Shown here: positions 1 through 7,091 of the stretch, one piece after another
Layout: every line of letters begins with the position of its first letter
Numbering within the stretch: position 1 is the first letter of the stretch
Assembly (NCBI GenBank): GCA_002385755.1
Contig: DGED01000023.1
Coordinates: 1 to 13,330, forward strand
Direction: 5' to 3'
Length of the DNA: 13,330 nt
Origin: Caryophanales bacterium UBA3935
GTDB taxonomy: Bacteria > Bacillota_I > Bacilli_A > ML615J-28 > CAG-698
Program-made: the position numbers and the translations under genes
The notes under the pieces: model-generated
What the model saw: only the letters and a program-made list of their open reading frames with translations
What the model was told of the DNA's origin: nothing
Database searches by the model: none

Positions 1-35
1 TTTTCGCTAATTCTTTCTAATCCCTTTTTATTCAT
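1..35 (-). CDS. 5' end of an unidentified gene (runs off the window)
   Basis: An ATG at 35-33 follows a clear GGAGGA ribosome binding site at 46-41 with 5 bases of spacing. It opens a frame reading MNKKGLERISE before leaving the window. It overlaps the last 8 bases of the peptidase gene in another frame, which suggests translational coupling and membership of the thrS operon. Eleven residues are too few to name a product. Confidence 0.65.
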   Translation of the reverse strand, partial: MNKKGLERISE

Positions 36-924
36 AATATTCCTCCTTGCTAATATAATTATATATTACCCGGGCGATAATGGCAATATTTTCTATATTA
101 AAATATTTGTCTTTGGCGCTGTGAATGTTTCTTATCCGATGTTTCTTTCCCTTTTCTTCGTAAGCAAAAACGCCGACGTGACTGTGATGCATAAAAGCGA
201 CATGATCGGACATTTCCAATAGACTACTTTTTTTGACCTCAAAACGATATTCCCCGCGCGCGCCGTTATCGGCGACCTTATGCAATTCGCGGGGGAGATT
301 ATTGTCTTTAAAATAGGTAAATCGGATCAATTCCCCGCGACCGACGCAATCAAGGACAATAAACTTTTTTCGGCGCGGCTTAAGATTTTTTTTATTCAAA
401 AAAGATAAAAACGAAAACGACCCGATCAAACCCTTTTCCTCGTTATCAAAAAAAACATAAGCCGCTTTTTCATTTCGCAGGATGCTCATCAAATATAATA
501 AGACCAAAACGCCGCTTGTGTTGTCGTTGTAATTTTTCTTGTTGGGAATGCTTAAGAAACCCAACAAATAAAGCAGGGTCAAAAAGTAAATTATCATCGC
601 CGGCAAAGCAATATTGTAGACAAACAATGAGAAAATAATCATCGTCGGTATTATCACCATCAAGGCGATGTTTGTCAACAAGATATTATTCGCGATAAAC
701 GCTGGCAATCGGGGAGGAGTATCATAGTGGGCGCCGATAACATAATCGGCCGTTTCAATATTCCCGATTATAACATTTTTCGCAAGCTTTGATTTGGATA
801 CTTGATATTCCAAATCATATTTTTTCGCTTGCGTCTCTAAATATCGGCGGAAACGGGCTTTGCTTTTCCGGCGCATCCGCTCCTGATACGCCCCCATATC
901 TTTTGCCAAGTCTTTTAAGGTCAT
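28..924 (-). CDS. M28-family zinc metallopeptidase with an internal two-helix membrane hairpin
   Basis: This 298-residue protein has the M28 (aminopeptidase-like, two-zinc) ligand and catalytic pattern: GAHYDTP (H66, D68), the bridging aspartate in NDNTSG (D134), the general base and ligand pair in DNEEKG (E162, E163), D192 in LDCVGRGE, and H268 in NIHSAKD. Unusually, two hydrophobic helices (about residues 82-105 and 107-128) sit between the first ligands and D134, so the catalytic domain is probably tethered to the membrane. There is no signal peptide; the N-terminus is basic. The side of the membrane it faces is uncertain; the absence of a signal suggests the cytoplasm. The start ATG overlaps the thrS stop (ATGA), with a weak GGGG-type ribosome site, so translation is probably coupled to thrS and under the same T-box. 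The substrate is unknown; family members are mostly aminopeptidases. The family call is strong and the precise activity unproven. Confidence 0.85.
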   Translation of the reverse strand: MTLKDLAKDMGAYQERMRRKSKARFRRYLETQAKKYDLEYQVSKSKLAKNVIIGNIETADYVIGAHYDTPPRLPAFIANNILLTNIALMVIIPTMIIFSLFVYNIALPAMIIYFLTLLYLLGFLSIPNKKNYNDNTSGVLVLLYLMSILRNEKAAYVFFDNEEKGLIGSFSFLSFLNKKNLKPRRKKFIVLDCVGRGELIRFTYFKDNNLPRELHKVADNGARGEYRFEVKKSSLLEMSDHVAFMHHSHVGVFAYEEKGKKHRIRNIHSAKDKYFNIENIAIIARVIYNYISKEEYYE

Positions 925-2834
925 GATTTCCCCATCGTTTTAATTTCCGCGACCACCATATTAATAAATTGGTCGACGGGAACGGTGACCGATTCCTGCG
1001 AACGATAACGCCTGTATGTAATGTCGCGGCTCTCTATCTCTTTATTGCCGATAACGAGCTGGTACGGAATTTTCTGTATTTGCGCTTCGCGAATTTTGTA
1101 ACTTAATTTTTCCTCGCGAAAATCAGATTCAACGCGAATATTGTTCTTTTTAAACAACTCTTCCAACTCTTCAACATACTCCCGGTGATGCTCGTTGCTA
1201 ACGGGGATAAGCTTAACTTGAACGGGCGCCAACCATGTCGGGAAAGCGCCGCCGTAATGCTCTATCAAAATACCGATAAACCGTTCAAGAGAGCCGAACA
1301 GCGCCCGGTGCAGCATTACCGGCCTAACCTTTTCGCCTTTTTCGTTAATATAGAATAGGTCAAATCGTTCCGGCAACATCATGTCAAGTTGTATCGTTCC
1401 GCATTGCCAAACGCGGTTCATCGAATCGCGGATTTGAAAATCAAGCTTCGGCCCGTAAAAAGCCCCGTCGCCGGGATTGATTCGAAATTCCCGTCTCACC
1501 GAGCGGCAAGCTTCGGCAAGAGTTTTCTCGGCAATATCCCAAACCTCGACCGAGCCGATAAACTTCTCCTCGGGACGCGTCGATAAATCAATCGCGTACG
1601 AAAGATCAAATACGGAATACACCTCGTCAAAGAGTTTGATAAGCCTGCCGACCTCAGAAACGATATGTTTCGGCTCCATATAGATATGCGCGTCGTCCTG
1701 GGTAAAAGAACGAACCCGGAAAAGGCCGCTTAGCGCCCCGCTCGCCTCATGGCGGTGCACCAACCCCAATTCGCCGACGCGCAGCGGTAAATCGCGGTAA
1801 GAATGAATTTCGTGTTTGTAAACAAGCATGCCGCCGGGGCAGTTCATCGGTTTGACAGCGAACTCGCGCTCGTCGATTTCCGAGGTATACATCCCCTCGC
1901 GATAGTTGCGCCAATGGCCCGATATTTCCCACAATTCCTTGCTCAGCATGATCGGGGTTTGAATAAACCGGTAGCCCTCGCGCTCGTGAACCTTATACCA
2001 ATAATCCATTAACGCTTGCTTTAACGCCATCCCTTTGGGCAGCCAGAAAGGAAAGCCGGGACCGTATTCGCTGATCATAAACAAACGCAGCTCGCGACCG
2101 ATTTTCCGATGATCGCGCTCGGCCCGCTCTTTAAGGACCTGCAAATGGCTTTCTAATTCCTTTTTATCGAAGAAACAAGTCCCGTAAATTCTTTGTAATT
2201 GCTCGTTGCGGGAATCACCGCGCCAGTACGCGCCGCTGACGTTGAGGAGTTTGAAATGCTTAAGCATTTTCGTGCCGGGAACATGGGGGCCGCGGCACAA
2301 GTCGGCAAAATCGCCGTGACGATAAACGGTTATTACTTCCCCTTCCGGAAGTTCCTTTATTAATTCCGTCTTATAACGGTCATGACGGAACATCTCGAGC
2401 GCCTTTTCCTTGCTGACCTCAATCCGCTCGAATTTCAGACCTTCGGAAGCGATCCGGCGCATTTCCTCCTCAATTCTCGGCAAATCCTCGTCATTAAACC
2501 TTACGCCCTCGCCCGGGTTAACGTCATAATAAAAACCTTCCTCAATCGCCGGGCCGACGCCGAATTGAGCGCCGGGATAAAGGCTTTTTATCGCGCTCGC
2601 CATTAAATGACTACAGGAATGCCGTAATACGTCCAAGGCTTCCGGTTTGTCCATGGTGACGAGTTCCACGGTCGCGTCAAAATCAATCAATCGCGAAAGA
2701 TCATAATCCATTCCGTTGATTTTCGCGTATACAGATTTTTTCGCGAGCGAGGCCGATATCTCTTCGGCGATTTCAAGCGGACTAACCGCTTTGGGATATT
2801 CTTTTGCGCTGCCGTCCAGAAAAGTAATTTTCAT
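921..2834 (-). CDS. thrS: threonine--tRNA ligase
   Basis: It charges tRNA-Thr with threonine in the cytoplasm. The 637-residue protein has the full bacterial ThrRS layout. An N-terminal TGS domain (1-60) is followed by an editing domain with the HxxxH...CxxxH metal-like site (H72, H76, C180, H184). The class II catalytic core has zinc ligands C332 (MNCPGG), H383 (DDAHIY) and H509 (MLHRALFG), motif 2 around R361 and motif 3 around R518. A C-terminal anticodon-binding domain starts near 536. I chose the ATG at 2834 because AAGGAGGA lies 6 bases upstream (2848-2841) and MKITFLDGS begins the TGS domain. An upstream in-frame start at 2903 would lie inside the T-box and make the protein begin in the antiterminator. 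The stop overlaps the start of the peptidase gene. Expression is controlled by the T-box leader. All key residues are present. Confidence 0.98.
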   Translation of the reverse strand: MKITFLDGSAKEYPKAVSPLEIAEEISASLAKKSVYAKINGMDYDLSRLIDFDATVELVTMDKPEALDVLRHSCSHLMASAIKSLYPGAQFGVGPAIEEGFYYDVNPGEGVRFNDEDLPRIEEEMRRIASEGLKFERIEVSKEKALEMFRHDRYKTELIKELPEGEVITVYRHGDFADLCRGPHVPGTKMLKHFKLLNVSGAYWRGDSRNEQLQRIYGTCFFDKKELESHLQVLKERAERDHRKIGRELRLFMISEYGPGFPFWLPKGMALKQALMDYWYKVHEREGYRFIQTPIMLSKELWEISGHWRNYREGMYTSEIDEREFAVKPMNCPGGMLVYKHEIHSYRDLPLRVGELGLVHRHEASGALSGLFRVRSFTQDDAHIYMEPKHIVSEVGRLIKLFDEVYSVFDLSYAIDLSTRPEEKFIGSVEVWDIAEKTLAEACRSVRREFRINPGDGAFYGPKLDFQIRDSMNRVWQCGTIQLDMMLPERFDLFYINEKGEKVRPVMLHRALFGSLERFIGILIEHYGGAFPTWLAPVQVKLIPVSNEHHREYVEELEELFKKNNIRVESDFREEKLSYKIREAQIQKIPYQLVIGNKEIESRDITYRRYRSQESVTVPVDQFINMVVAEIKTMGKS

Positions 2835-2858
2835 TTTGATTCCTCCTTGCGTGAATAT

Positions 2859-2885
2859 AAAAAAAGCGCCCGTACGAAAGGACGC
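2859..2885 (-). terminator. T-box-controlled intrinsic terminator of thrS
   Basis: GCGTCC pairs with GGGCGC (one G-U) across an 8-base loop, followed by seven T residues. It lies just after the T-box core, 24 bases before the thrS start. It would form when charged tRNA fails to stabilise the antiterminator. Confidence 0.88.
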
Positions 2886-3078
2886 ATTACTACGCGGTAC
2901 CACCTTACTTCAACAGTTAAGTTGCGCTCTGACCCGGTAACGTGGGTAACGGGGACATCTTTCGAGCCCGACTCCGCGGTAGTAATTATTGAGCTTTACC
3001 GGGTAGCTTCCACCGTCCTACCTTCGCTGTTGATAAAGTGATTCAATAACCGTGTCCGCTTCACAGTCTTTTTGATTT
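2859..3078 (-). promoter_or_regulatory. T-box riboswitch (threonine) upstream of thrS
   Basis: This leader senses uncharged tRNA-Thr and permits read-through into thrS. The highly conserved T-box core AAGGTGGTACCGCGT is at 2906-2892 on the minus strand. In the Stem I region, GACU/AGUC and GCGG/CCGC helices lead to an internal loop. Above it, UUAUUGA pairs with UCAAUAA. The 3' side of that internal loop reads UUACUA, which contains the threonine codon ACU (2983-2981) followed by a purine, the expected specifier position. An overlapping ACC is also a Thr codon, but its CC would be base-paired. A GGUAG/CUACC hairpin above carries a GGUG loop, resembling the GNUG motif. The variable T-box base is U, which would pair with a discriminator A on the tRNA. 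The 5' end is inferred from the promoter; the fold was done by eye. Confidence 0.95.
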
Positions 3079-3108
3079 GCGATAATTATACAACATTTTA
3101 TTTGCGAT
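3075..3108 (-). repeat. 9-base direct repeat flanking the thrS -10 element
   Basis: On the minus strand ATCGCAAAT occurs at 3108-3100 and again at 3083-3075, 25 bases apart start to start. One copy lies in the promoter spacer, touching the last base of the -35. The other lies just downstream of the -10, over the likely transcription start. It could be an operator, or chance. Only the exact repeat itself is certain. Confidence 0.6.
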
Positions 3109-3113
3109 GTCAA
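3085..3113 (-). promoter_or_regulatory. sigma-A promoter of thrS (perfect consensus)
   Basis: TTGACA (3113-3108) and TATAAT (3090-3085) are separated by exactly 17 bases. The transcript would start near 3078 and run into the T-box. The -35 lies only 15 bases after the dnaI stop, and no hairpin terminator is visible between them. A 9-base direct repeat ATCGCAAAT flanks the -10. Confidence 0.92.
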
Positions 3114-3128
3114 ACATATTCAGGCGAA

Positions 3129-3986
3129 TTATTGATCGAGACGGTAATTGCGATCATCCAATTCCACCGGGCGCATCAAGTATCGAATTCGTTCGATAAT
3201 CCTGTCGCTTTTAATGGTGTCGGTTTGATCCCGCGATTCCATAAAATGTTTTCTCAGAAGATCGAAATTCAGGTTCGAGGTCATAAATACCGGCTTATTG
3301 GCTTGGAGACGGAATTGTAAAATTGGTCCCAGGACCTCGTCGCGCATAAAAGCAGTATTGTTTTCGGCGCCGATATCATCCAACATTAAAACTTCCGTGT
3401 GTTTCATTTGGTTAATTATCGATTCAAAATCCGGCGTGCCAATCGAACTTTTAATGTATCGCACCAAATCGGGATAATAAGCGACCGTAACCCGGACATT
3501 GGCTTCGGCCAGATCGCTCGCCAACTTCAGCATCAAAAATGTTTTGCCGGTTCCAAAGATCCCGTGAAAGTATATGCCTTTAATAAACTCCCCCGGCTTA
3601 TACTTGCTTTTGAACTCATTCATATATTTAAATGCGAGGGCGCGGGAACTATGAAGAAAGAGTTGCTGATTATAAAAACGGTGGCTGTTGGGGAAATACA
3701 GCATGTCGATATTACTATATTTTTTCCCAATATACTTTGGACATTCAAAATAACGCAAATCGACTTTGCCGTCGTCATAGACCAACTCGGTTTGCATTCC
3801 CAAGGGATCCATCGCGCATTGTCGCCCGTCGCAACCCTTGCATATCCGGTTATTTTCCATTTGGATAAGGAATTTACTGAATGAATTTAAGAATTGCTCT
3901 TCGGTCAATTTATTTTTTCGGCAAAAATCGCTGATATCCGTATCGTTCTTTAGTTGTTCTTTGATCATTGAAAGCGGGCGTTTCAT
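3129..3986 (-). CDS. dnaI: primosomal helicase loader DnaI
   Basis: This is the AAA+ ATPase that loads the replicative helicase at the origin and at restart sites together with DnaB and DnaD. The 285-residue protein has an N-terminal helicase-binding domain with a cysteine cluster (C49, C52, C57, C82) matching the zinc-binding domain known in Bacillus DnaI. The ATPase follows: Walker A GIFGTGKT at 142-149, Walker B VLMLDD at 199-204, a sensor-1-like TSN at 236-238 and a conserved arginine-rich stretch IIERIRYL at 263-270. The length is close to the usual ~310. It starts 8 bases after the dnaB stop and closes the polA-dnaI run; the thrS promoter begins immediately after it. DnaC-type loaders share the ATPase, but the neighbouring dnaB gene and the zinc domain favour DnaI. 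Confidence 0.96.
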   Translation of the reverse strand: MKRPLSMIKEQLKNDTDISDFCRKNKLTEEQFLNSFSKFLIQMENNRICKGCDGRQCAMDPLGMQTELVYDDGKVDLRYFECPKYIGKKYSNIDMLYFPNSHRFYNQQLFLHSSRALAFKYMNEFKSKYKPGEFIKGIYFHGIFGTGKTFLMLKLASDLAEANVRVTVAYYPDLVRYIKSSIGTPDFESIINQMKHTEVLMLDDIGAENNTAFMRDEVLGPILQFRLQANKPVFMTSNLNFDLLRKHFMESRDQTDTIKSDRIIERIRYLMRPVELDDRNYRLDQ

Positions 3987-3994
3987 AAATTCAC

Positions 3995-5275
3995 CTACTC
4001 CGTTTCTCTTTTCATGCTGTTCATAATTTTCTCGATCTCTTCCGGCGATAAATCTTCCCGTTTCGGCAATTCCGCAAGTTGTTTTTGATATTTATCATAC
4101 CAGTCGGGCACGGGCATCGCCTTCTTGACTTTGGCGGGATAAACGGCGGTTCTTTCTTTTTGTTCCTTGTTGATATGCCTTAACGCGTCAAGCGGCGTCT
4201 TTATCTTTGCCCTAGCCCAGGTGTTGGCGATTTTTTCGAAATAATTGTATCCCGGTATTTCCCCGCCCTTTTCGTGGCATACCCATAATATCATAATGTT
4301 GATAACGCTGAGCGGAAATTTCGTGTTGTTGACCAAATCCTCGATTAACTTTAATTCGCTAACCGACGGCTTAATACCGCTTAAATCAGCCAAAAGGTCG
4401 GCGGGGGTAATCGTTTCAATCATTTCCAAAAATCGATAGGTATCGTCGTCGGCGACGCTTCCAAGCCATAGATCCGGTTCTTTAGTAACGAACCGCGGCT
4501 CGTCCGTCTTATATTTTTTCTGATACATTATCCGGGCGTTTTTCGACAGGTCGCTATACTTTAAATCTTTATCGACGGTGATGGTTTTTTTAAGAACCTC
4601 GATCATTTCTTCTTCGTTAAGCTTATACATGTAAGCTATGTATAAAATATTCTGTTTAAACTCTTCGTCGTCAAAAATTTTCTCGTCGATAAAATCGCTG
4701 TCAAAACTCAATTTAAAGAAAATATAATCAAATTCGTTGTGTTCGACTTTTATTTCCTTGTCGAGACTTTTCACGTTTAACATCTTGTCAAAAACGTTTG
4801 GAATCGATTCCTCGGCGACGTCAAAAACGCTGTCGAAAGAGCGGGTTATCTCCTTGTAACCGCGAGGTGGGACGGTCCCGTTGACTTTTAACTTATCCGC
4901 CGCGAGCTCACCGATTTGGCCGCGTAAAAACGAAAACAATAACGGGTGCGCGCTGAAAGCGGCGGCGGACAAGGGGGCCTTCACCGAAAACAGGTACGCG
5001 TCTTTTTGTTTGCTGTGGTGCACGGCAATAAGCGATACCGCTTCGAGTTTGGAAAAAGCCCGGTCCAAATAGGCAACCGAGGGGAAATTAAGCGAGTCAA
5101 GCAAGAACTTAAACGCGTGCGTCTCGCTTTCGTCGATAACGCTTAATAAATGATAAAGCCCGAAACTGTCGACGCCGATGATCGGCAAATACAGCCGGGT
5201 AAGGACGCGGTAATCCTCGCCGCCCAGACAATGCCGCTTATAAATTTTAAAAGTGCCGTTGACGGCGAGTTCCAT
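3995..5275 (-). CDS. dnaB: replication initiation and membrane attachment protein DnaB (DnaB/DnaD family)
   Basis: This Gram-positive DnaB is not the helicase. It acts in the primosome with DnaD and DnaI to bring helicase onto DNA at oriC and at stalled forks. The 426-residue protein has an N-terminal winged-helix-like region (about 1-120), an acidic middle section and a C-terminal DnaB/DnaD domain (about 280-370) carrying the family signature YxxxIxxxW as YFEKIANTW at 345-353. A charged, Lys/Glu-rich tail follows (about 370-426). The start at 5275 has a GGAGGG site a few bases upstream. It is sandwiched between the 122-residue gene (11-base gap) and dnaI (8-base gap), the order seen in Bacillus. 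Sequence in this family diverges quickly, so the call rests on motif, length and neighbours together. Confidence 0.93.
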   Translation of the reverse strand: MELAVNGTFKIYKRHCLGGEDYRVLTRLYLPIIGVDSFGLYHLLSVIDESETHAFKFLLDSLNFPSVAYLDRAFSKLEAVSLIAVHHSKQKDAYLFSVKAPLSAAAFSAHPLLFSFLRGQIGELAADKLKVNGTVPPRGYKEITRSFDSVFDVAEESIPNVFDKMLNVKSLDKEIKVEHNEFDYIFFKLSFDSDFIDEKIFDDEEFKQNILYIAYMYKLNEEEMIEVLKKTITVDKDLKYSDLSKNARIMYQKKYKTDEPRFVTKEPDLWLGSVADDDTYRFLEMIETITPADLLADLSGIKPSVSELKLIEDLVNNTKFPLSVINIMILWVCHEKGGEIPGYNYFEKIANTWARAKIKTPLDALRHINKEQKERTAVYPAKVKKAMPVPDWYDKYQKQLAELPKREDLSPEEIEKIMNSMKRETE

Positions 5276-5286
5276 CGTTAGCCCTC

Positions 5287-5655
5287 CTATCCTTTATATA
5301 AACTTACTCCTTTAAACGGTAATATCTCGTCGAATCTCTTATAAAGCCGTTCAATTATCTTCTTTCCCAAACCCAACGGCAACAACTTGTAAGTCGTGAT
5401 TTTAATATCAATTGCCGTCTCGCTGTAACGCGTGCTGATAACCGTTATTGTCGAGGTATATTGGGGAGCGTGAAAGAATATCTCGTTATGTTGCTCTATA
5501 ACGGCTTTAACCTCGCCCTTTTCCTCTTTTATCACTTGCATTACCGCTTCTTTAGCCTCTTCGTTGCGGCAGCGGTAATACCTTGTCCTTAACGACGGCA
5601 AGTAATGGTTTTCGCCCGTTTCAAAATCATTATTAAAATAATCCCTGAATTTCAT
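5287..5655 (-). CDS. unrecognised 122-residue cytoplasmic protein between coaE and dnaB
   Basis: I do not recognise this protein. It has no signal peptide, membrane helix, or obvious metal or nucleotide motif. The only cysteine is in YYRCRNEE near residue 29. An N-terminal Tyr/Arg-rich stretch is followed by a charged helix (about 33-48), strand-like segments (about 50-90) with alternating hydrophobic residues, and a basic C-terminal helix around KKIIERLYKRF. This suggests a small alpha/beta or alpha+beta fold. Translation is well supported: AAGGAGG lies 6 bases upstream of the ATG, and the ATG overlaps the coaE stop (ATGA). In Bacillus the dnaB neighbour at about this position is nrdR, but this protein lacks the NrdR zinc ribbon and ATP-cone, so it is not NrdR. 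Its place in a repair and replication operon hints at, but does not prove, a related job. Confidence 0.82.
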   Translation of the reverse strand: MKFRDYFNNDFETGENHYLPSLRTRYYRCRNEEAKEAVMQVIKEEKGEVKAVIEQHNEIFFHAPQYTSTITVISTRYSETAIDIKITTYKLLPLGLGKKIIERLYKRFDEILPFKGVSLYKG

Positions 5656-6218
5656 ATTAACCTCCTTAAAACTGTATCCAACTGGCGGAATGTTCGGTCC
5701 AAGCCTTTTCGATTGTCGATGACGAAATCCGCGCGTTTTTTCTTTTCCTCAATATCCATTTGCGCGTTCATTTTTTTAATCGCGTATTCCTCGGTGATAT
5801 TATCTCTTTTCATAAGCCTTTCCTTAACCGTTTGATAGTCGGCGTATACGACGATGATTTTGTCAAACAGCGCTTCGATGCCGGTTTCATACAAAAGCGG
5901 CACCTCAATAAAGATTATATCATCGATGCCGGCATATTGTTTAATTTTTGCAATAACGCGCGGGTGAATAAGCGCGTTTAAAAAAAGCCGGTCTTCTTTA
6001 TTTTCAAAAATATATTGTCCCAGTTTTTTGCGGTTGATACTCTTTCCGGCAAGAATGCCGGCGCCAAAACGCTCGACAAGCGCCGCGATTACCGTTTCGT
6101 CCTCTAACTCTTCCCGTACCATAGCGTCGGCGTCAATCACCCGATACCCGCGCTCTCTTAAATACGCGGACACGGTCGATTTCCCGGATGCGATTAACCC
6201 GGTAATTCCAATGAGCAT
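5652..6218 (-). CDS. coaE: dephospho-CoA kinase
   Basis: It catalyses the last step of coenzyme A synthesis, ATP-dependent phosphorylation of dephospho-CoA at the 3'-hydroxyl, in the cytoplasm. The 188-residue product is typical in length. It shows the P-loop GLIASGKST (7-15), the VIDADAMV segment, an HPRV motif and EVPLLYETG, all characteristic of CoaE. I prefer the ATG at 6218 over the in-frame GTG at 6224: AGGAG lies 9 bases before the ATG, but would be only about 3 bases from the GTG, and the P-loop strand normally begins right at the N-terminus. It follows mutM after 26 bases and overlaps the next gene by 4. The coaE-mutM-polA clustering is common in Bacilli and is presumably shared expression rather than shared function. 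Confidence 0.96.
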   Translation of the reverse strand: MLIGITGLIASGKSTVSAYLRERGYRVIDADAMVREELEDETVIAALVERFGAGILAGKSINRKKLGQYIFENKEDRLFLNALIHPRVIAKIKQYAGIDDIIFIEVPLLYETGIEALFDKIIVVYADYQTVKERLMKRDNITEEYAIKKMNAQMDIEEKKKRADFVIDNRKGLDRTFRQLDTVLRRLI

Positions 6219-6244
6219 AATCACGGTCTCCTAATGTCGGTTTA

Positions 6245-7090
6245 TCATAAATAATCTGCGCCCGCGGGCTTTATCTGACAATGTTCGCAAAGATACGTGC
6301 CGCGGCCCGCGACGCGGATTTTGCTTACCGGGCGATGACAAGACGGGCATTCGGCCTTGGTGTGCACCATTAGATAGTTTTGAAACCTGCCGGAAACCTC
6401 GTCCGTGGCTTGAAAACTTTTAACCGTCGTGCCGCCGTAAGCAATCGCCTTATTTAACACGATACGAACGTTCTCGATCAAAAGTTTTAAGCTTGCGCGA
6501 TCAAGCGTCCCGCCCGGCGCGGCCGGGTGAATTCGCGATAAAAACAAGACCTCGTCGACGTAAATATTTCCTAACCCGCTGATAATCGTCTGGTCGAGTA
6601 AGATGCTTTTTACCGACCGCTTCGAATTCGCAATTTTCCCGGCGAGATAATCGGGCGTGAGCCTGTCGTCAAACGGCTCCAAGCCCATCTTTTTTAACGG
6701 CTCGCTTTCCATTACCGAAATTAGATCGGTCGTTTCGAACAAATGCATCGTCCCGAATTTGCGCATGTCGTGATAGCGCAACTCGCTTCCGTCGGTAAAA
6801 AAGAAAACCACATGCTCGTGTTTGGAATAAGGATTATCGGCGGCGAGCAAATACTTCCCTTCCATCCGCAAATGCGAAAGCAAAATTGCTTTGTCGAAGA
6901 TAAACAATAGGTATTTGCCGCGACGGGAAATATCCGTAAGTTTGGCGCCCTTTAAGCGAGCGGCGAACTCTTCCGAGCTTGTGTTTTTAATTATTTTCTC
7001 GTAACGAATAAGAACGTCCCGGACGGTTTTCCCGACAACTCTTTTTTCTAAGATAGCCCGGACGGTCTCGACTTCTGGAAGTTCCGGCAT
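6245..7090 (-). CDS. mutM: formamidopyrimidine-DNA glycosylase (Fpg/MutM)
   Basis: This bifunctional base-excision repair enzyme removes 8-oxoguanine and FaPy lesions and nicks the abasic site. The 281-residue protein must start at MPELPEVETV, because the proline after the initiator is the catalytic nucleophile and E3 helps. This sets the start at 7090 and rejects an in-frame upstream ATG at 7126. SRRGKYLLF carries the conserved lysine, and ISGLGNIYVDEVLF is the helix-two-turn-helix. The C-terminal zinc finger is C-x2-C (CPSC) ... GRGTYLCEHC. Only one base separates it from the nitroreductase stop and no ribosome site is obvious, so it probably depends on translational coupling. All active-site elements are present. 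Confidence 0.97.
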   Translation of the reverse strand: MPELPEVETVRAILEKRVVGKTVRDVLIRYEKIIKNTSSEEFAARLKGAKLTDISRRGKYLLFIFDKAILLSHLRMEGKYLLAADNPYSKHEHVVFFFTDGSELRYHDMRKFGTMHLFETTDLISVMESEPLKKMGLEPFDDRLTPDYLAGKIANSKRSVKSILLDQTIISGLGNIYVDEVLFLSRIHPAAPGGTLDRASLKLLIENVRIVLNKAIAYGGTTVKSFQATDEVSGRFQNYLMVHTKAECPSCHRPVSKIRVAGRGTYLCEHCQIKPAGADYL

Positions 7091-7091
7091 T

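Noticed and set aside
2835..2903. In-frame N-terminal extension of thrS by 23 codons
   Set aside because: It would begin inside the T-box and cross the terminator; the AAGGAGGA site and TGS-domain start at 2834 are decisive.
3399..3884. 161-codon open frame antisense to dnaI
   Set aside because: It is a shadow of dnaI with no ribosome site and no recognisable domain; dnaI on the other strand has all motifs.
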